This document shows, piece by piece, positions 28,134 through 36,262 of a DNA stretch of 64,000 bases. Both the position numbers and the translations under genes were made by a program. Positions within the stretch are counted from its first letter, which is position 1; the number at the start of each line of letters is the position of its first letter. This stretch comes from AB-137-C09 sp964645625. Its GTDB lineage: Bacteria > Pseudomonadota > Zetaproteobacteria > Mariprofundales > Mariprofundaceae. The notes beneath the pieces are model-generated. The model was not told the DNA's origin and did no database searches. It saw only the letters and a list, made by a program, of their open reading frames with translations. The stretch is from the NCBI GenBank assembly GCA_964645625.1, contig CAZYAI010000004.1, forward strand, positions 42,077-106,076, given 5' to 3'.

Positions 28134-28190
28134 TGCTCAAAGCTAACAACTAAAGAGCTATAGCGAAACAAGCGACGGTTTTTTGAGCAA
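28133..28190. repeat. Inverted repeat at the dnaA start
   Basis: TTGCTCAAA at 28,133-28,141, which overlaps the dnaA ATG, is perfectly inverted as TTTGAGCAA at 28,182-28,190. It could fold in the dnaA leader mRNA and mask the start region, or serve as a protein site. Nothing further supports either. Confidence 0.35.
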
Positions 28191-28266
28191 ACGATGGTCT
28201 AAATCGCGCAACACTTTAACATGGTAGTGTGAACCTGAACGATCAATGGAATGGCGTTTTGACAGG

Positions 28267-28800
28267 CTAGGCGTAATGCAACAAGCTTTGTACGGATACG
28301 CCAGATAATCGGCTACAACCGTTCAAAAAATCCAACTCAACCACAAACAACGCAGCCACAGCTTCCGCGCCTAATTGACGTACCAGATCTACCGTTGCCG
28401 CAGCTGTCCCCCCCGTTGCCAAAAGATCATCCACAATCACAACCTTATGCCCATGAGCAAGCGCGTCACGATGAATTTCTAAACGATCAACACCATATTC
28501 CAATTCATATTCAATGGCATGCACATCATGCGGTAACTTCCCAGGCTTGCGCACAGGAACAAAACCCAAACCTAAGTGCGCCGCCACTGCGGCGCCAAAA
28601 ATAAATCCCCGCGACTCGATACCCACAATATATTCGGCATCTGTAGGTATGCGTTCGGCAAGCGCGCAAACGCACGCACGAAAAGCCGCACCATCAGCCA
28701 GCAACGGTGTAATATCCTTAAACACAATACCAGGCTTGGGGTAGTCGGGAATATCCCGTATATATTTTTCCCATGCATGCATCGCTTGCTCATTCTTCAT
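28267..28800 (-). CDS. apt: Adenine phosphoribosyltransferase
   Basis: A 177-residue type I phosphoribosyltransferase that salvages adenine to AMP. The PRPP motif is VVIVDDLLATGGTA near residue 120; IRDIPDYPKPGIVFKDITPLL and IESRGFIFG are family landmarks. It overlaps the end of the LysM gene by 11 bases, so it sits in the pcm-dedA-nlpD transcription unit. Confidence 0.95.
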   Translation of the reverse strand: MKNEQAMHAWEKYIRDIPDYPKPGIVFKDITPLLADGAAFRACVCALAERIPTDAEYIVGIESRGFIFGAAVAAHLGLGFVPVRKPGKLPHDVHAIEYELEYGVDRLEIHRDALAHGHKVVIVDDLLATGGTAAATVDLVRQLGAEAVAALFVVELDFLNGCSRLSGVSVQSLLHYA

Positions 28801-30460
28801 AGCGTATATTTGTCTCTCTTTGAGGAAGATATTCCAGCGGATTCACTGGCGTTTTACCCAAGCGTAATTCAAAGTGCAGACTAGGTACTTCCGCCGTCCC
28901 TGAATCACCTGAATAGGCAATCACATCACCCTGTTTAACGTAACCACGGTAACGTACAATACGATGATTATGGGCATAAATCGTGAATACATGGTTTGGA
29001 TGCTCAATCACCACCATCTTGCCATAGGTTGAAGTTTTATCCTTCTTTTTATCCAAACGATCGCCACCAAACACCACCTTACCATCAGCAGCAGCATAAA
29101 CTGGTGTTCCTTTAATCGCACGAATATCAATACCATCATGCATACGACCACCGATGCGACCAAAGGGGGTAAGAATGGTGTGGTCGTTACTCAGCGGCCA
29201 TTCAAATTGCGGAATCCATGCTGGATCAAGGTCATTGATCCGCGTAGCTCCACGGCAAGGGTAAAGCTTAAGCAAACAAATACGCTGATTGGCGTACAAC
29301 TGATACGGTGACTCCAACATATTAAGACGAATAAGCTCATCCATCGGAATATTATGGCGTTGCGCAATCAACTCCAAGGTCTCTTTTTGCGCCACGATAT
29401 GCACAGTGCTATGACAAGGCTTAGGATTATCTAAACACAACAAGTCACCCTTTTTTAACTTATAAGGTTTTTTCAAGTGATTGAGCTTAATAATGGTTTT
29501 TTCAGGTACATCAAAACGATTGGAAAGATAGTCCAAGGTTTCATAGCGTCCCACCACATGTTCACGGTTGGGTAAACTAACGGCTCCTGCCTCGTTATCT
29601 CGCTTCGCAGCCTTGCCAGGGTAGATCAGCAAACGCTGACCTGCGATGATTTTATTTGCCGAATTGAGTTGATTCCATGCCATCAACTGTTTGATCGTCA
29701 CGCCATAACTGGCGGCTATTCGACCCAATGTATCGCCACGTTTTACGTGGTAATGGTATGTTTCACCCTTGCGTATGACCTCAGGTTCCTCTTGGCAATC
29801 ATATTTGGCCCGCACACACAGCTGTTGCCCCACTTGTAATTCATAAGGCGGTTCCAAGTCATTGCGCCGAATCAACGTTGATTCTTTAAGGTGAAACTTG
29901 CGCGCTATTGAGCCAATAAAATCGCCTTTTTTCACTGTATAATAGTAAGGGTTCCGCTGTTTACTACAGCTACGCGAAATACATAACCGTTGCCCGACCC
30001 GCAAGGTATAAGGAGGGGCTAGGCGATTGCGCTGAATCAGCGTTTTTTCTTTAAGATGGAATTTACGGGCAATCGAACTAACAAAGTCGCCTTTTTTAAC
30101 CGTGTAGTAACGCGATGATCTTTGTTGTTTACTGCACCAACGCGAAACACACAGACGTTGCCCCACCTTCAAAACATACAAGGGTTTAAGCTTATTCCAA
30201 CGAATAATATCGTCTGCGCGCACATGCAAATAATCAGCAATCCCTTGCACACTATCGCCAGGCTCTACTATATAATAAGAGTTCTGAGCACTATTTTCTC
30301 CACGGTAAGCAGGATTCTCTTTACCATCATTAGCATAATAACGGTGGTCGCTACTATTACGGTATTGGTGTGATGAAAGCACCACAGGTTCAGCCAGCAG
30401 CGCGAAACTCCAACATGAAAAGAGTAGTATCAGTATCGTGCGTGAATACAACAGCAACAT
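28790..30460 (-). CDS. nlpD: NlpD-like LysM/M23 protein with six LysM modules
   Basis: A ~556-residue secreted protein. A signal peptide (MLLLYSRTILILLFSCWSFALLA) is followed by six LysM repeats, the second and third nearly identical (YTVKKGDF.. IARKFHLKE), then a C-terminal M23 domain. The M23 domain keeps HDGID and YAHN, but the HxH motif is SLH. The first histidine is lost, as in amidase activators. It sits in the pcm-nlpD neighbourhood, where NlpD activates the cell-division amidase AmiC. Enteric NlpD has one LysM; six is unusual. The ATG at 30460 starts the signal peptide. Confidence 0.8.
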   Translation of the reverse strand: MLLLYSRTILILLFSCWSFALLAEPVVLSSHQYRNSSDHRYYANDGKENPAYRGENSAQNSYYIVEPGDSVQGIADYLHVRADDIIRWNKLKPLYVLKVGQRLCVSRWCSKQQRSSRYYTVKKGDFVSSIARKFHLKEKTLIQRNRLAPPYTLRVGQRLCISRSCSKQRNPYYYTVKKGDFIGSIARKFHLKESTLIRRNDLEPPYELQVGQQLCVRAKYDCQEEPEVIRKGETYHYHVKRGDTLGRIAASYGVTIKQLMAWNQLNSANKIIAGQRLLIYPGKAAKRDNEAGAVSLPNREHVVGRYETLDYLSNRFDVPEKTIIKLNHLKKPYKLKKGDLLCLDNPKPCHSTVHIVAQKETLELIAQRHNIPMDELIRLNMLESPYQLYANQRICLLKLYPCRGATRINDLDPAWIPQFEWPLSNDHTILTPFGRIGGRMHDGIDIRAIKGTPVYAAADGKVVFGGDRLDKKKDKTSTYGKMVVIEHPNHVFTIYAHNHRIVRYRGYVKQGDVIAYSGDSGTAEVPSLHFELRLGKTPVNPLEYLPQRETNIRYEE

Positions 30461-30461
30461 G

Positions 30462-31088
30462 TTAACGCAACAACCACAACAATGAAAAGCCACCAATAAC
30501 CAACACCACCACAGCCATCGTCATCCATTCAAAATATTGTTCCACCCATTGCCGCAAACGCTCTCCGCCCCAGCGCATCACGATGCCTTCAAGGTAAAAA
30601 CGTGCCCCACGGGAACAAAAAGCAGCCAATAAAAACGCCCAAAACGATAAACCAAACGCGCCCGCTGCAATGGTAATCACTTTAAAAGGAATAGGGGAAA
30701 AGCCTGCAATCAACACCAAAGCTATGCCATAGTCTTGGAACAACTGTTGTACATGGTCAAATTGTGGAACTGCGCCAAAAAACTCTAAAATCGGCATACC
30801 AACACTGGCCAACAACAAAAAACCAATGCCATACCCCACGGCTGCGCCAATCGTTGATCCCGCTGTTGCTAACCATGCAAAACGCAAAGACAAGTCTGGC
30901 CGCCCAAGTGCCAGCGCCAACAACAACACATCAGGTGGAATAGGGAAGACACTCGCCTCAATCATGGCAATAAAAAACAACGCCCAGCGCGCTTGCGCAT
31001 GATCTGCCCATGCCAGGGTCCAATGGTATAAACGTCGCAATGGCGATACTTTAGTCATCGGTATTGCTGCCGTTACCTCTTGCGTCAT
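30462..31088 (-). CDS. DedA/YqaA family inner membrane protein
   Basis: A ~208-residue protein with about five hydrophobic segments and the VTT-domain pattern FIAMIEASVFPIPPDVLLLALAL, GSTIGAAVGYGIGF, GFSPIPFKVITIAAGAFG and GARFYLEGIVMRW. DedA-type proteins have been linked to undecaprenyl phosphate recycling and lipid scrambling. Start 31088 has AAGGAG upstream; longer frames overlap pcm. Confidence 0.85.
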   Translation of the reverse strand: MTQEVTAAIPMTKVSPLRRLYHWTLAWADHAQARWALFFIAMIEASVFPIPPDVLLLALALGRPDLSLRFAWLATAGSTIGAAVGYGIGFLLLASVGMPILEFFGAVPQFDHVQQLFQDYGIALVLIAGFSPIPFKVITIAAGAFGLSFWAFLLAAFCSRGARFYLEGIVMRWGGERLRQWVEQYFEWMTMAVVVLVIGGFSLLWLLR

Positions 31089-31114
31089 CGCAATCTCCTT
31101 CACCGTTGGATCAC

Positions 31115-31756
31115 TCACTGCACACCTTCCCGCAAAGGAACAAAGGAACAATCATCATATAATGTACGACGAATCCCACCCTGATCCTTCTGACACAACA
31201 GCAAGCGGTGTTTACCATGTTCACCTTCAGGCATTAACATCACGCCACCAAGCTTCAATTGCGCCAACCATGCCTCAGAACAGGCTCCACCTGCTGTCAC
31301 CACAATCGCATCAAAGGGGGCAAACCCTGACCAGCCTTGCAAACCGTCATCGCATTTAAGCATAATGTTCGCTTGCTGAATCTGACGCAAATTATCTTTC
31401 GCCTGCTGAAACAATGATTGCACACGCTCGATACTGTACACACGGCTACAAAGTTGCGCCAACACCGCCGTGTGATAGCCACAACCTGTGCCAATTTCCA
31501 ACACCCGTTCATGACCACGAAGATTCAATAAGGCGCACATACGCGCCACCATATAAGGTTGAGAAATGGTTTGCCCTTCCCCAATCGGAAGAGCCGAATC
31601 ACTGTAAGCATGGGTTTGAATCGCCGCAGGCACAAAAAGATGACGTGGCACATCAAGCATCGCCTGCAATACGCGGCTATCTTTAATGCCACGCGCTCGA
31701 AGTTGCTGCTCAACCATACGTTGGCGCGAACGCCCATAACTGTGTTGATTTTTCAT
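31115..31756 (-). CDS. pcm: Protein-L-isoaspartate O-methyltransferase
   Basis: A 213-residue repair methyltransferase with VLEIGTGCGYHTAVLAQLC (SAM motif I), an N-terminal HLFVP and GEGQTISQPYMVARM, and a C-terminal FDAIVVTAGG. It methylates isoaspartyl residues in damaged proteins. pcm followed by nlpD is a classic gammaproteobacterial order; here a DedA gene is inserted between them. Confidence 0.94.
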   Translation of the reverse strand: MKNQHSYGRSRQRMVEQQLRARGIKDSRVLQAMLDVPRHLFVPAAIQTHAYSDSALPIGEGQTISQPYMVARMCALLNLRGHERVLEIGTGCGYHTAVLAQLCSRVYSIERVQSLFQQAKDNLRQIQQANIMLKCDDGLQGWSGFAPFDAIVVTAGGACSEAWLAQLKLGGVMLMPEGEHGKHRLLLCQKDQGGIRRTLYDDCSFVPLREGVQ

Positions 31757-31764
31757 GCAAAGAA

Positions 31765-31791
31765 ATGTCGATGAGTGTTTCCCATCGACAT
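31765..31791 (-). terminator. Terminator of tRNA-Pro
   Basis: ATGTCGATG (31,765-31,773) is perfectly complementary to CATCGACAT (31,783-31,791), with a 9-base loop. On the minus strand a TTTCTTT run follows. It lies 17 bases past the tRNA-Pro CCA end and just before the pcm start codon. Confidence 0.65.
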
Positions 31792-31807
31792 GTAGATATA
31801 ATAAATA

Positions 31808-31886
<79 letters not shown>

Positions 31887-31977
31887 AAAAACAGACACCC
31901 TTTTGAAGGCGCGCGAAAGCTATCCAAAAGGTTAAACAAAGGAAAGAAAAGAAACGCTTAACCATGACTTGACCCTT

Positions 31978-32046
31978 AACGGGCATGACTTTCTGCCACC
32001 CCATGCGATAAAACATCGTTGTCATAGCGCGTCAAAAAAACATGCC
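31978..32046. repeat. Structured intergenic repeat, copy 2
   Basis: Outer stem GGCATG/CATGCC, a TTT/AAA extension and an inner CGAT-aaaa-CATCG-type hairpin, with TTGTCATAGCGCGTCAAAA before the right arm. It lies about 94 bases upstream of tRNA-Pro on the transcribed side. The other tRNA gene of the window also has a copy about 74 bases upstream. Confidence 0.55.
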
Positions 32047-32071
32047 TATTTATTGTGTAGGTCAATTCAAT

Positions 32072-32452
32072 TCATGTTCGCGATAAAATATCGCGAACAA
32101 ACTCAAGCTCTTTGCGCACAGCCTGCAAGGCATGCTGCTGCTCTTGGTGAGGCTCTTCATGAACAATCTCACCATGACTCAAACGTTTTTTAGCACCACG
32201 GATAGTAAATTTTTGATCGTACAACAGGTGCTTGATTTGCAACACCGCATAGACATCGCTTTGACGATAAAAACGACGGTTTCCACCCTTTTTTACAGGC
32301 TTAATATGATTAAATTCAGTTTCCCAGTAACGCAACACATGCGGCTCCACGCCACACATATCACTCACTTCACGAATGGAAAAAAACAGTCGATCTGGAA
32401 TTTCTGGAACATCAACACCAGCATTACTTAACTGCTGCGCACTCAGGCTCAT
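32072..32452 (-). CDS. MerR family transcriptional regulator
   Basis: A 126-residue protein with a MerR winged helix: FFSIREVSDMCGVEPHVLRYWETEF, then NRRFYRQSDVYAVLQIKHLLYDQKFTIRGAKK. A short C-terminal helix follows, without metal-binding cysteines. Such MerR genes commonly sit right after ihfA, as here with a 4-base overlap. The regulated genes are unknown. Confidence 0.88.
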   Translation of the reverse strand: MSLSAQQLSNAGVDVPEIPDRLFFSIREVSDMCGVEPHVLRYWETEFNHIKPVKKGGNRRFYRQSDVYAVLQIKHLLYDQKFTIRGAKKRLSHGEIVHEEPHQEQQHALQAVRKELEFVRDILSRT

Positions 32453-32733
32453 AACTCACCTTCAGGCAAACGATCTCGCAACAATTGACTGGCACGAAAA
32501 GTGACCACTTGACGGGGGGTAATCATGATCTCTTCGCCAGTTTTAGGGTTGCGACCGCGACGCTCGGATTTTTGACGCACCATAAAATGACCAAAGCCAG
32601 ATAACTTCACATCTTCGCCCTTAGCCAATTCACATTTTATATGTTCTAACATGGACTCTAGCAATTCCATTGAATCTTTTTTAGAAAGACCAATACGATC
32701 ATGAATAATATCTGCAATGTCAGCCTTAGTCAT
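32449..32733 (-). CDS. ihfA: Integration host factor subunit alpha
   Basis: A 94-residue HU/IHF-fold protein: MTKADIADIIHDRIGLSKKD, then VKLSGFGHFMVRQKSERRGRNPKTGEE, with the DNA-intercalating RNPKTG turn. With IhfB it bends DNA in replication, recombination and transcription. The start at 32733 has a strong GGGAGG. The pheT gene often found upstream is absent. Confidence 0.94.
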   Translation of the reverse strand: MTKADIADIIHDRIGLSKKDSMELLESMLEHIKCELAKGEDVKLSGFGHFMVRQKSERRGRNPKTGEEIMITPRQVVTFRASQLLRDRLPEGEL

Positions 32734-32845
32734 GTTTGCCTCCCGATGCAACAAAAAAGCTGGAGCCAGCCAGCAAAAGTACTGCGATTTTATTCAAAGC
32801 CATTGTTTCGTCAATGTTTTTTACAAATTAGAAATACCACAGTGG

Positions 32846-33232
32846 TCACGTAAGCAGTGTAGCACGGTCAACAAGCTGACAAACGGATTGCGCTATATCC
32901 TTCAAGGTAGCACTCAAACGTGGGGGTAACGAACGGGTCAACACCGCAAGATAAACCGCCTCACCATTCACACGGTCTTCCGACCACGCCAACATTAACG
33001 AAGAGCGATTCTCTGGCACGACACAGCAACACGCTGCGCCACCCAAGCCGCCCATTTCGCTGACACGATCCCCTGCTGCCAACCATACAGGCAAATGCGC
33101 CACAAAGGCATCATCAATAGGATCGCCCTGATGTGCCAACATCATGCCTGTATTATCTGCGACGACGATACTGACAAAACCATGATCACGGCAACATTGT
33201 TGCAAGTATGAATTCAGCGTTTGCTCACTCAT
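32846..33232 (-). CDS. Roadblock/LC7-like protein
   Basis: A 128-residue soluble protein. Its hydrophobic pattern fits the Roadblock/LC7 fold: GFVSIVVADNTGMMLAHQGDP, then VWLAAGDRVSEMGGLGG, then a YLAVLTRS strand and a final helix. Such proteins partner small GTPases (MglB-like), but no GTPase gene is adjacent. It has an unusual CCC triplet near residue 68. The family call is tentative. Confidence 0.5.
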   Translation of the reverse strand: MSEQTLNSYLQQCCRDHGFVSIVVADNTGMMLAHQGDPIDDAFVAHLPVWLAAGDRVSEMGGLGGAACCCVVPENRSSLMLAWSEDRVNGEAVYLAVLTRSLPPRLSATLKDIAQSVCQLVDRATLLT

Positions 33233-33258
33233 TGAACCTGCCTCCCCAATCCCTATAT

Positions 33259-33861
33259 TCAGTGCTCGCTCTGTTGATTCAAATAAGCTTCCCGTCCAGA
33301 CCCTTTTTTGTACTGCTTATAACGCAACGGGTTCTTTTTGTAATATTCCTGATGGTAGGCTTCGCCTGGGTAAAACGTCGCAATAGGACGTAATTCTACC
33401 GCAATAGGATCCTTAAACTGCTGCTGTAACAAAGACTTGGATGCTTCCGCTTCCCTTTGCTCCGATACTCCGTCATAAAAAATTACCGTACGATACTGCG
33501 GACCACGATCAACAAATTGACCATCAGCCTGCGTAGGGTCTATATTATGCCAATAAATGGTCAACAGCTTCGCGTAATTGGTTCGTCTGTCATCGTAAGA
33601 TACACGAATTGCTTCGACATGACCTGTATCACCACGGCTCACCTGGGCATAATCAGGTGATGGCGTATGCCCCCCTGTATAACCCACTTCAGTATGAAGC
33701 ACACCTTCAGCCTGATCAAAGGGTGGCTGCATACACCAAAAACAGCCACCAGCAAAAATAGCTTGGCGGATATGCTTGTTTGCTTCTTCTGCTACAACTT
33801 CAGTCGTCATCAACACACACCCCCACAATAGCAATACGGCAATACTTTTAATATATTCCAT
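33259..33861 (-). CDS. msrA: Peptide methionine sulfoxide reductase MsrA, exported
   Basis: A 200-residue MsrA with an N-terminal signal (about 24 residues, ending VVAEE). The catalytic C40 lies in AIFAGGCFWCMQPPF, with GYTGG and YHQEYY further on. It reduces Met-S-sulfoxide in proteins. The signal peptide suggests a periplasmic repair role. LLWGC near residue 15 looks partly like a lipobox but has Trp at -2, so lipidation is doubtful. There is no Cys after C43 to act as a classical C-terminal resolving residue. Confidence 0.92.
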   Translation of the reverse strand: MEYIKSIAVLLLWGCVLMTTEVVAEEANKHIRQAIFAGGCFWCMQPPFDQAEGVLHTEVGYTGGHTPSPDYAQVSRGDTGHVEAIRVSYDDRRTNYAKLLTIYWHNIDPTQADGQFVDRGPQYRTVIFYDGVSEQREAEASKSLLQQQFKDPIAVELRPIATFYPGEAYHQEYYKKNPLRYKQYKKGSGREAYLNQQSEH

Positions 33862-33862
33862 C

Positions 33863-34204
33863 TTAATTGAGTGCGTCGCTGTCTTCTTCCCCTGTACGAA
33901 TACGAATCACACGCTCAACAGCTTGCACAAAGACTTTACCATCACCCACTTTATTGGTACGTGCTGCCGTCACAATAGCATCAATAGCTTCATCCACATG
34001 GTCTTCATCCACGACAATACTAATTTCAATTTTAGGTACAAAGTCAACGGTATATTCAGCACCGCGATACAACTCAGTATGCCCTTTTTGGCGACCATGC
34101 CCACGCACTTCACAAATCGTCATACCACTGATACCCACGTCTAACAAAGCATCTTTTACATCATCCAACTTAAATGGTTTAATGACTGCAGTGATTTTTT
34201 TCAT
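33863..34204 (-). CDS. glnB: Nitrogen regulatory protein P-II
   Basis: A 113-residue P-II signal protein. With the start at 34204 the uridylylated tyrosine falls at position 51 (ELYRGAEYTVDF), as in GlnB. An ATG two codons earlier overlaps the AGGGGA ribosome-binding site. C-terminal GDGKVFVQAVERVIRIRTGE binds ATP and 2-oxoglutarate. No amtB or glnA gene is adjacent, so GlnB and GlnK cannot be told apart. Confidence 0.93.
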   Translation of the reverse strand: MKKITAVIKPFKLDDVKDALLDVGISGMTICEVRGHGRQKGHTELYRGAEYTVDFVPKIEISIVVDEDHVDEAIDAIVTAARTNKVGDGKVFVQAVERVIRIRTGEEDSDALN

Positions 34205-34667
34205 ATTCATCCCCTAAGTATTGCATCACAGCTACCGCATTGGATTCCAGCAACTGCCAAACCGTTTCAAAGCCATCTGCACCGCCGTAATACGGATCAG
34301 GTACGGCTTGACCAGAACCAGCTTCAAATTGACGCATCAGTAAAAGGCGTTCTTTAGGCACACCCATCGCTAAAACATCACGATAATTGTTGTCATCCAT
34401 CGCAACAAACCAATCCCAAGACTGCCAATTACGCACTGTAATTTGACTGGCTCGGTGCGATGTTAAATCCACACCATGGCGTGCTGCTGTGGCAATCGTA
34501 CGTGGATCAGCGCAGCCTCCCACATGCCAATCGCCGGTTCCAGCCGAGGCAAATTCAAAACGTGAATCCAACCCCATACGCTTGGCCTGCTCGCGCAGCA
34601 ACACCTCTGCCAATGGCGAACGGCAAATATTACCCAAACAAACCGCTAACACCCGTTGCTTACCCAT
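34179..34667 (-). CDS. Low molecular weight protein-tyrosine phosphatase
   Basis: A 162-residue LMW-PTP with the CX5R loop VCLGNICRSP near residue 9 and the DP acid loop VPDPYYGG near 120. In bacteria such enzymes often act on tyrosine kinases of polysaccharide export (Wzc/Wzb), but no such kinase is adjacent here. ATG 34667 overlaps the end of tsaB. Its 3' end overlaps the P-II start by 26 bases. Confidence 0.9.
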   Translation of the reverse strand: MGKQRVLAVCLGNICRSPLAEVLLREQAKRMGLDSRFEFASAGTGDWHVGGCADPRTIATAARHGVDLTSHRASQITVRNWQSWDWFVAMDDNNYRDVLAMGVPKERLLLMRQFEAGSGQAVPDPYYGGADGFETVWQLLESNAVAVMQYLGDEYEKNHCSH

Positions 34668-35286
34668 CTTGATTTCGCTCCGCCTGAGAACGCTGCACAT
34701 AGCAGGGGCAAGCATGACGCTGTGTAGACAATGACAAAAGAGAAACCTTTGCCAAGGCATCCATACGATCCATTGTTGCCACCTTAAAGTCCCCTGTAGA
34801 AAAATACGCAGCACATGATTGTGTACCCGTGTAATCCCCTATCACAGCCCCATCAAGCTCTGACCAAGCAAGGCAAGTATCATCTTGAAGCGCGTTAACA
34901 CCATGATAATGCCCCACAAACACTTCGCCTGCGCGGGCATCTTCGAGCACCCAATGGGGCTCATCATCACCACATGCTATAGCCGAAACAGCCAATGATG
35001 AAACATAAGCAACAGGTCGCGCCAACGCAGTATTCACGCCATTGAGCGTTGCCGCTGCAATCCGCAAGCCCGTAAATGAACCTGGGCCATGCACATACAA
35101 AAAACGCTCAACATCAGACCACGAACGCTTACCTTGCCGACACAGATCTTGCATACTTACCGCAAGCATACGTGACTGCTGACGTTGCGCCATCTGAACG
35201 CTTGCCAACACTTCACCAGCCTCAACCAAACACAATAACGCTGCACTGCCAGAAGCATCAATCACTAAAGTGCTAGCATGCGCCAT
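34660..35286 (-). CDS. tsaB: tRNA threonylcarbamoyladenosine biosynthesis protein TsaB
   Basis: A 208-residue ASKHA-fold protein: LVIDASGSAALLCL at the N terminus and the TsaB hallmark YVHGPGSFTGLRIA near residue 66. It binds TsaD and TsaE for t6A synthesis at position 37 of ANN-reading tRNAs. It starts 1 base into the galU stop region and is followed by the phosphatase gene with an 8-base overlap. Confidence 0.92.
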   Translation of the reverse strand: MAHASTLVIDASGSAALLCLVEAGEVLASVQMAQRQQSRMLAVSMQDLCRQGKRSWSDVERFLYVHGPGSFTGLRIAAATLNGVNTALARPVAYVSSLAVSAIACGDDEPHWVLEDARAGEVFVGHYHGVNALQDDTCLAWSELDGAVIGDYTGTQSCAAYFSTGDFKVATMDRMDALAKVSLLSLSTQRHACPCYVQRSQAERNQDG

Positions 35287-36167
35287 CAGCTTGAAGCCGC
35301 CATCTGCGCTGCAATCATTGCACGTAGATTTTCACCATATTCAGGATGCTGCAAACCCAGCACCATATTAGCGGTCAAAAAACCGCCAGGATTACCCGCA
35401 TCAAAACGTTGGGCATTCAACACCACACCATAAATAGGCTCTTCACGCGCCAATTGATTGATCGCATCCGTTAATTGAATCTCACTATTCACACCTGCGC
35501 GGGTATGCTTCAAATGATCAAACAAACGAGGGGTAAAAATATAACGCCCAACAATGGCCAAATTAGAGGGGGCGTATTCATGCGATGGTTTTTCAATCAT
35601 CGATTTAAGGCGCAAACGTTCACCATCTGGTTCACTTTTTACGATGCCATACTTATGCACTTCGGTATGTGGTACTTCCGCCAAACCAATCACGGAACAT
35701 CCTGTTGCTTCATACACGGCACGCAACTGCTGCATCGCTGGCTCATCACCCAAAATCAACTCGTCAGCCAAGCTTACGCCAAAAGCTTCGTCACCGACCC
35801 AAGGCGCAGCACACAAAACAGCATGCCCCAGTCCCAACGCTTTTTTCTGACGGGTGTAGGCAATGTTCGCCATGCGTGCAATACGCGATACTTTCTTAAA
35901 AATGTGATCTTTACCCGCAGCCAACAAATTAGCTTCAAGCTCTGCTGAAATATCAAAATGATCTTCGATGGCATTTTTGCCACGCCCTGTGATAATCAAC
36001 ACTTCATCCATGCTGGAGGCAAGTGCTTCCTCCACCCCATATTGAATCAAAGGTTTATCCACAATCGTCAGCATTTCTTTAGGAATTGCTTTGGTTGCGG
36101 GCAGAAAGCGCGTCCCCATACCAGCGGCAGGGAAAACGATTTTACGCAAGGGTTTTATATTCGCCAT
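35286..36167 (-). CDS. galU: UTP-glucose-1-phosphate uridylyltransferase
   Basis: A 293-residue nucleotidyltransferase making UDP-glucose. FPAAGMGTRFLPATKAIPKEML is the nucleotide-binding loop. VEEALASSMDEVLIITGRGK, IEKPSHEYAPSNLAIVGRY and AQRFDAGNPGGFLTANM are GalU signatures. It feeds LPS, capsule and glycogen-linked pathways, including the glycan cluster in this window. Confidence 0.96.
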   Translation of the reverse strand: MANIKPLRKIVFPAAGMGTRFLPATKAIPKEMLTIVDKPLIQYGVEEALASSMDEVLIITGRGKNAIEDHFDISAELEANLLAAGKDHIFKKVSRIARMANIAYTRQKKALGLGHAVLCAAPWVGDEAFGVSLADELILGDEPAMQQLRAVYEATGCSVIGLAEVPHTEVHKYGIVKSEPDGERLRLKSMIEKPSHEYAPSNLAIVGRYIFTPRLFDHLKHTRAGVNSEIQLTDAINQLAREEPIYGVVLNAQRFDAGNPGGFLTANMVLGLQHPEYGENLRAMIAAQMAASS

Positions 36168-36195
36168 CGAAGATCCTTTGATTTACAGTGTTAAC

Positions 36196-36262
36196 GCGCA
36201 TGACGTTTTGCCACCTGCGCTAAGTACATCACATCGCACAGCATGACAAAACACCATCCCTA
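36196..36262. repeat. Structured intergenic repeat, copy 3
   Basis: GCATGACGTTTTG near the left pairs with CAAAACaccATCC near the right (GTTTTG/CAAAAC core). The inner part is less regular than in copies 2 and 5. It lies between ccsA (minus strand, ending at 36,263) and galU, about 30 bases upstream of galU. Confidence 0.45.

Noticed and set aside
26805..28266. A replication origin next to dnaA
   Set aside because: No dnaN/recF neighbours, no cluster of TTATCCACA-like boxes and no AT-rich unwinding stretch were seen in the 133 bases upstream.
35475..35948. A 157-codon plus-strand frame opposite galU
   Set aside because: Antisense to conserved galU, without domain or ribosome-binding site.
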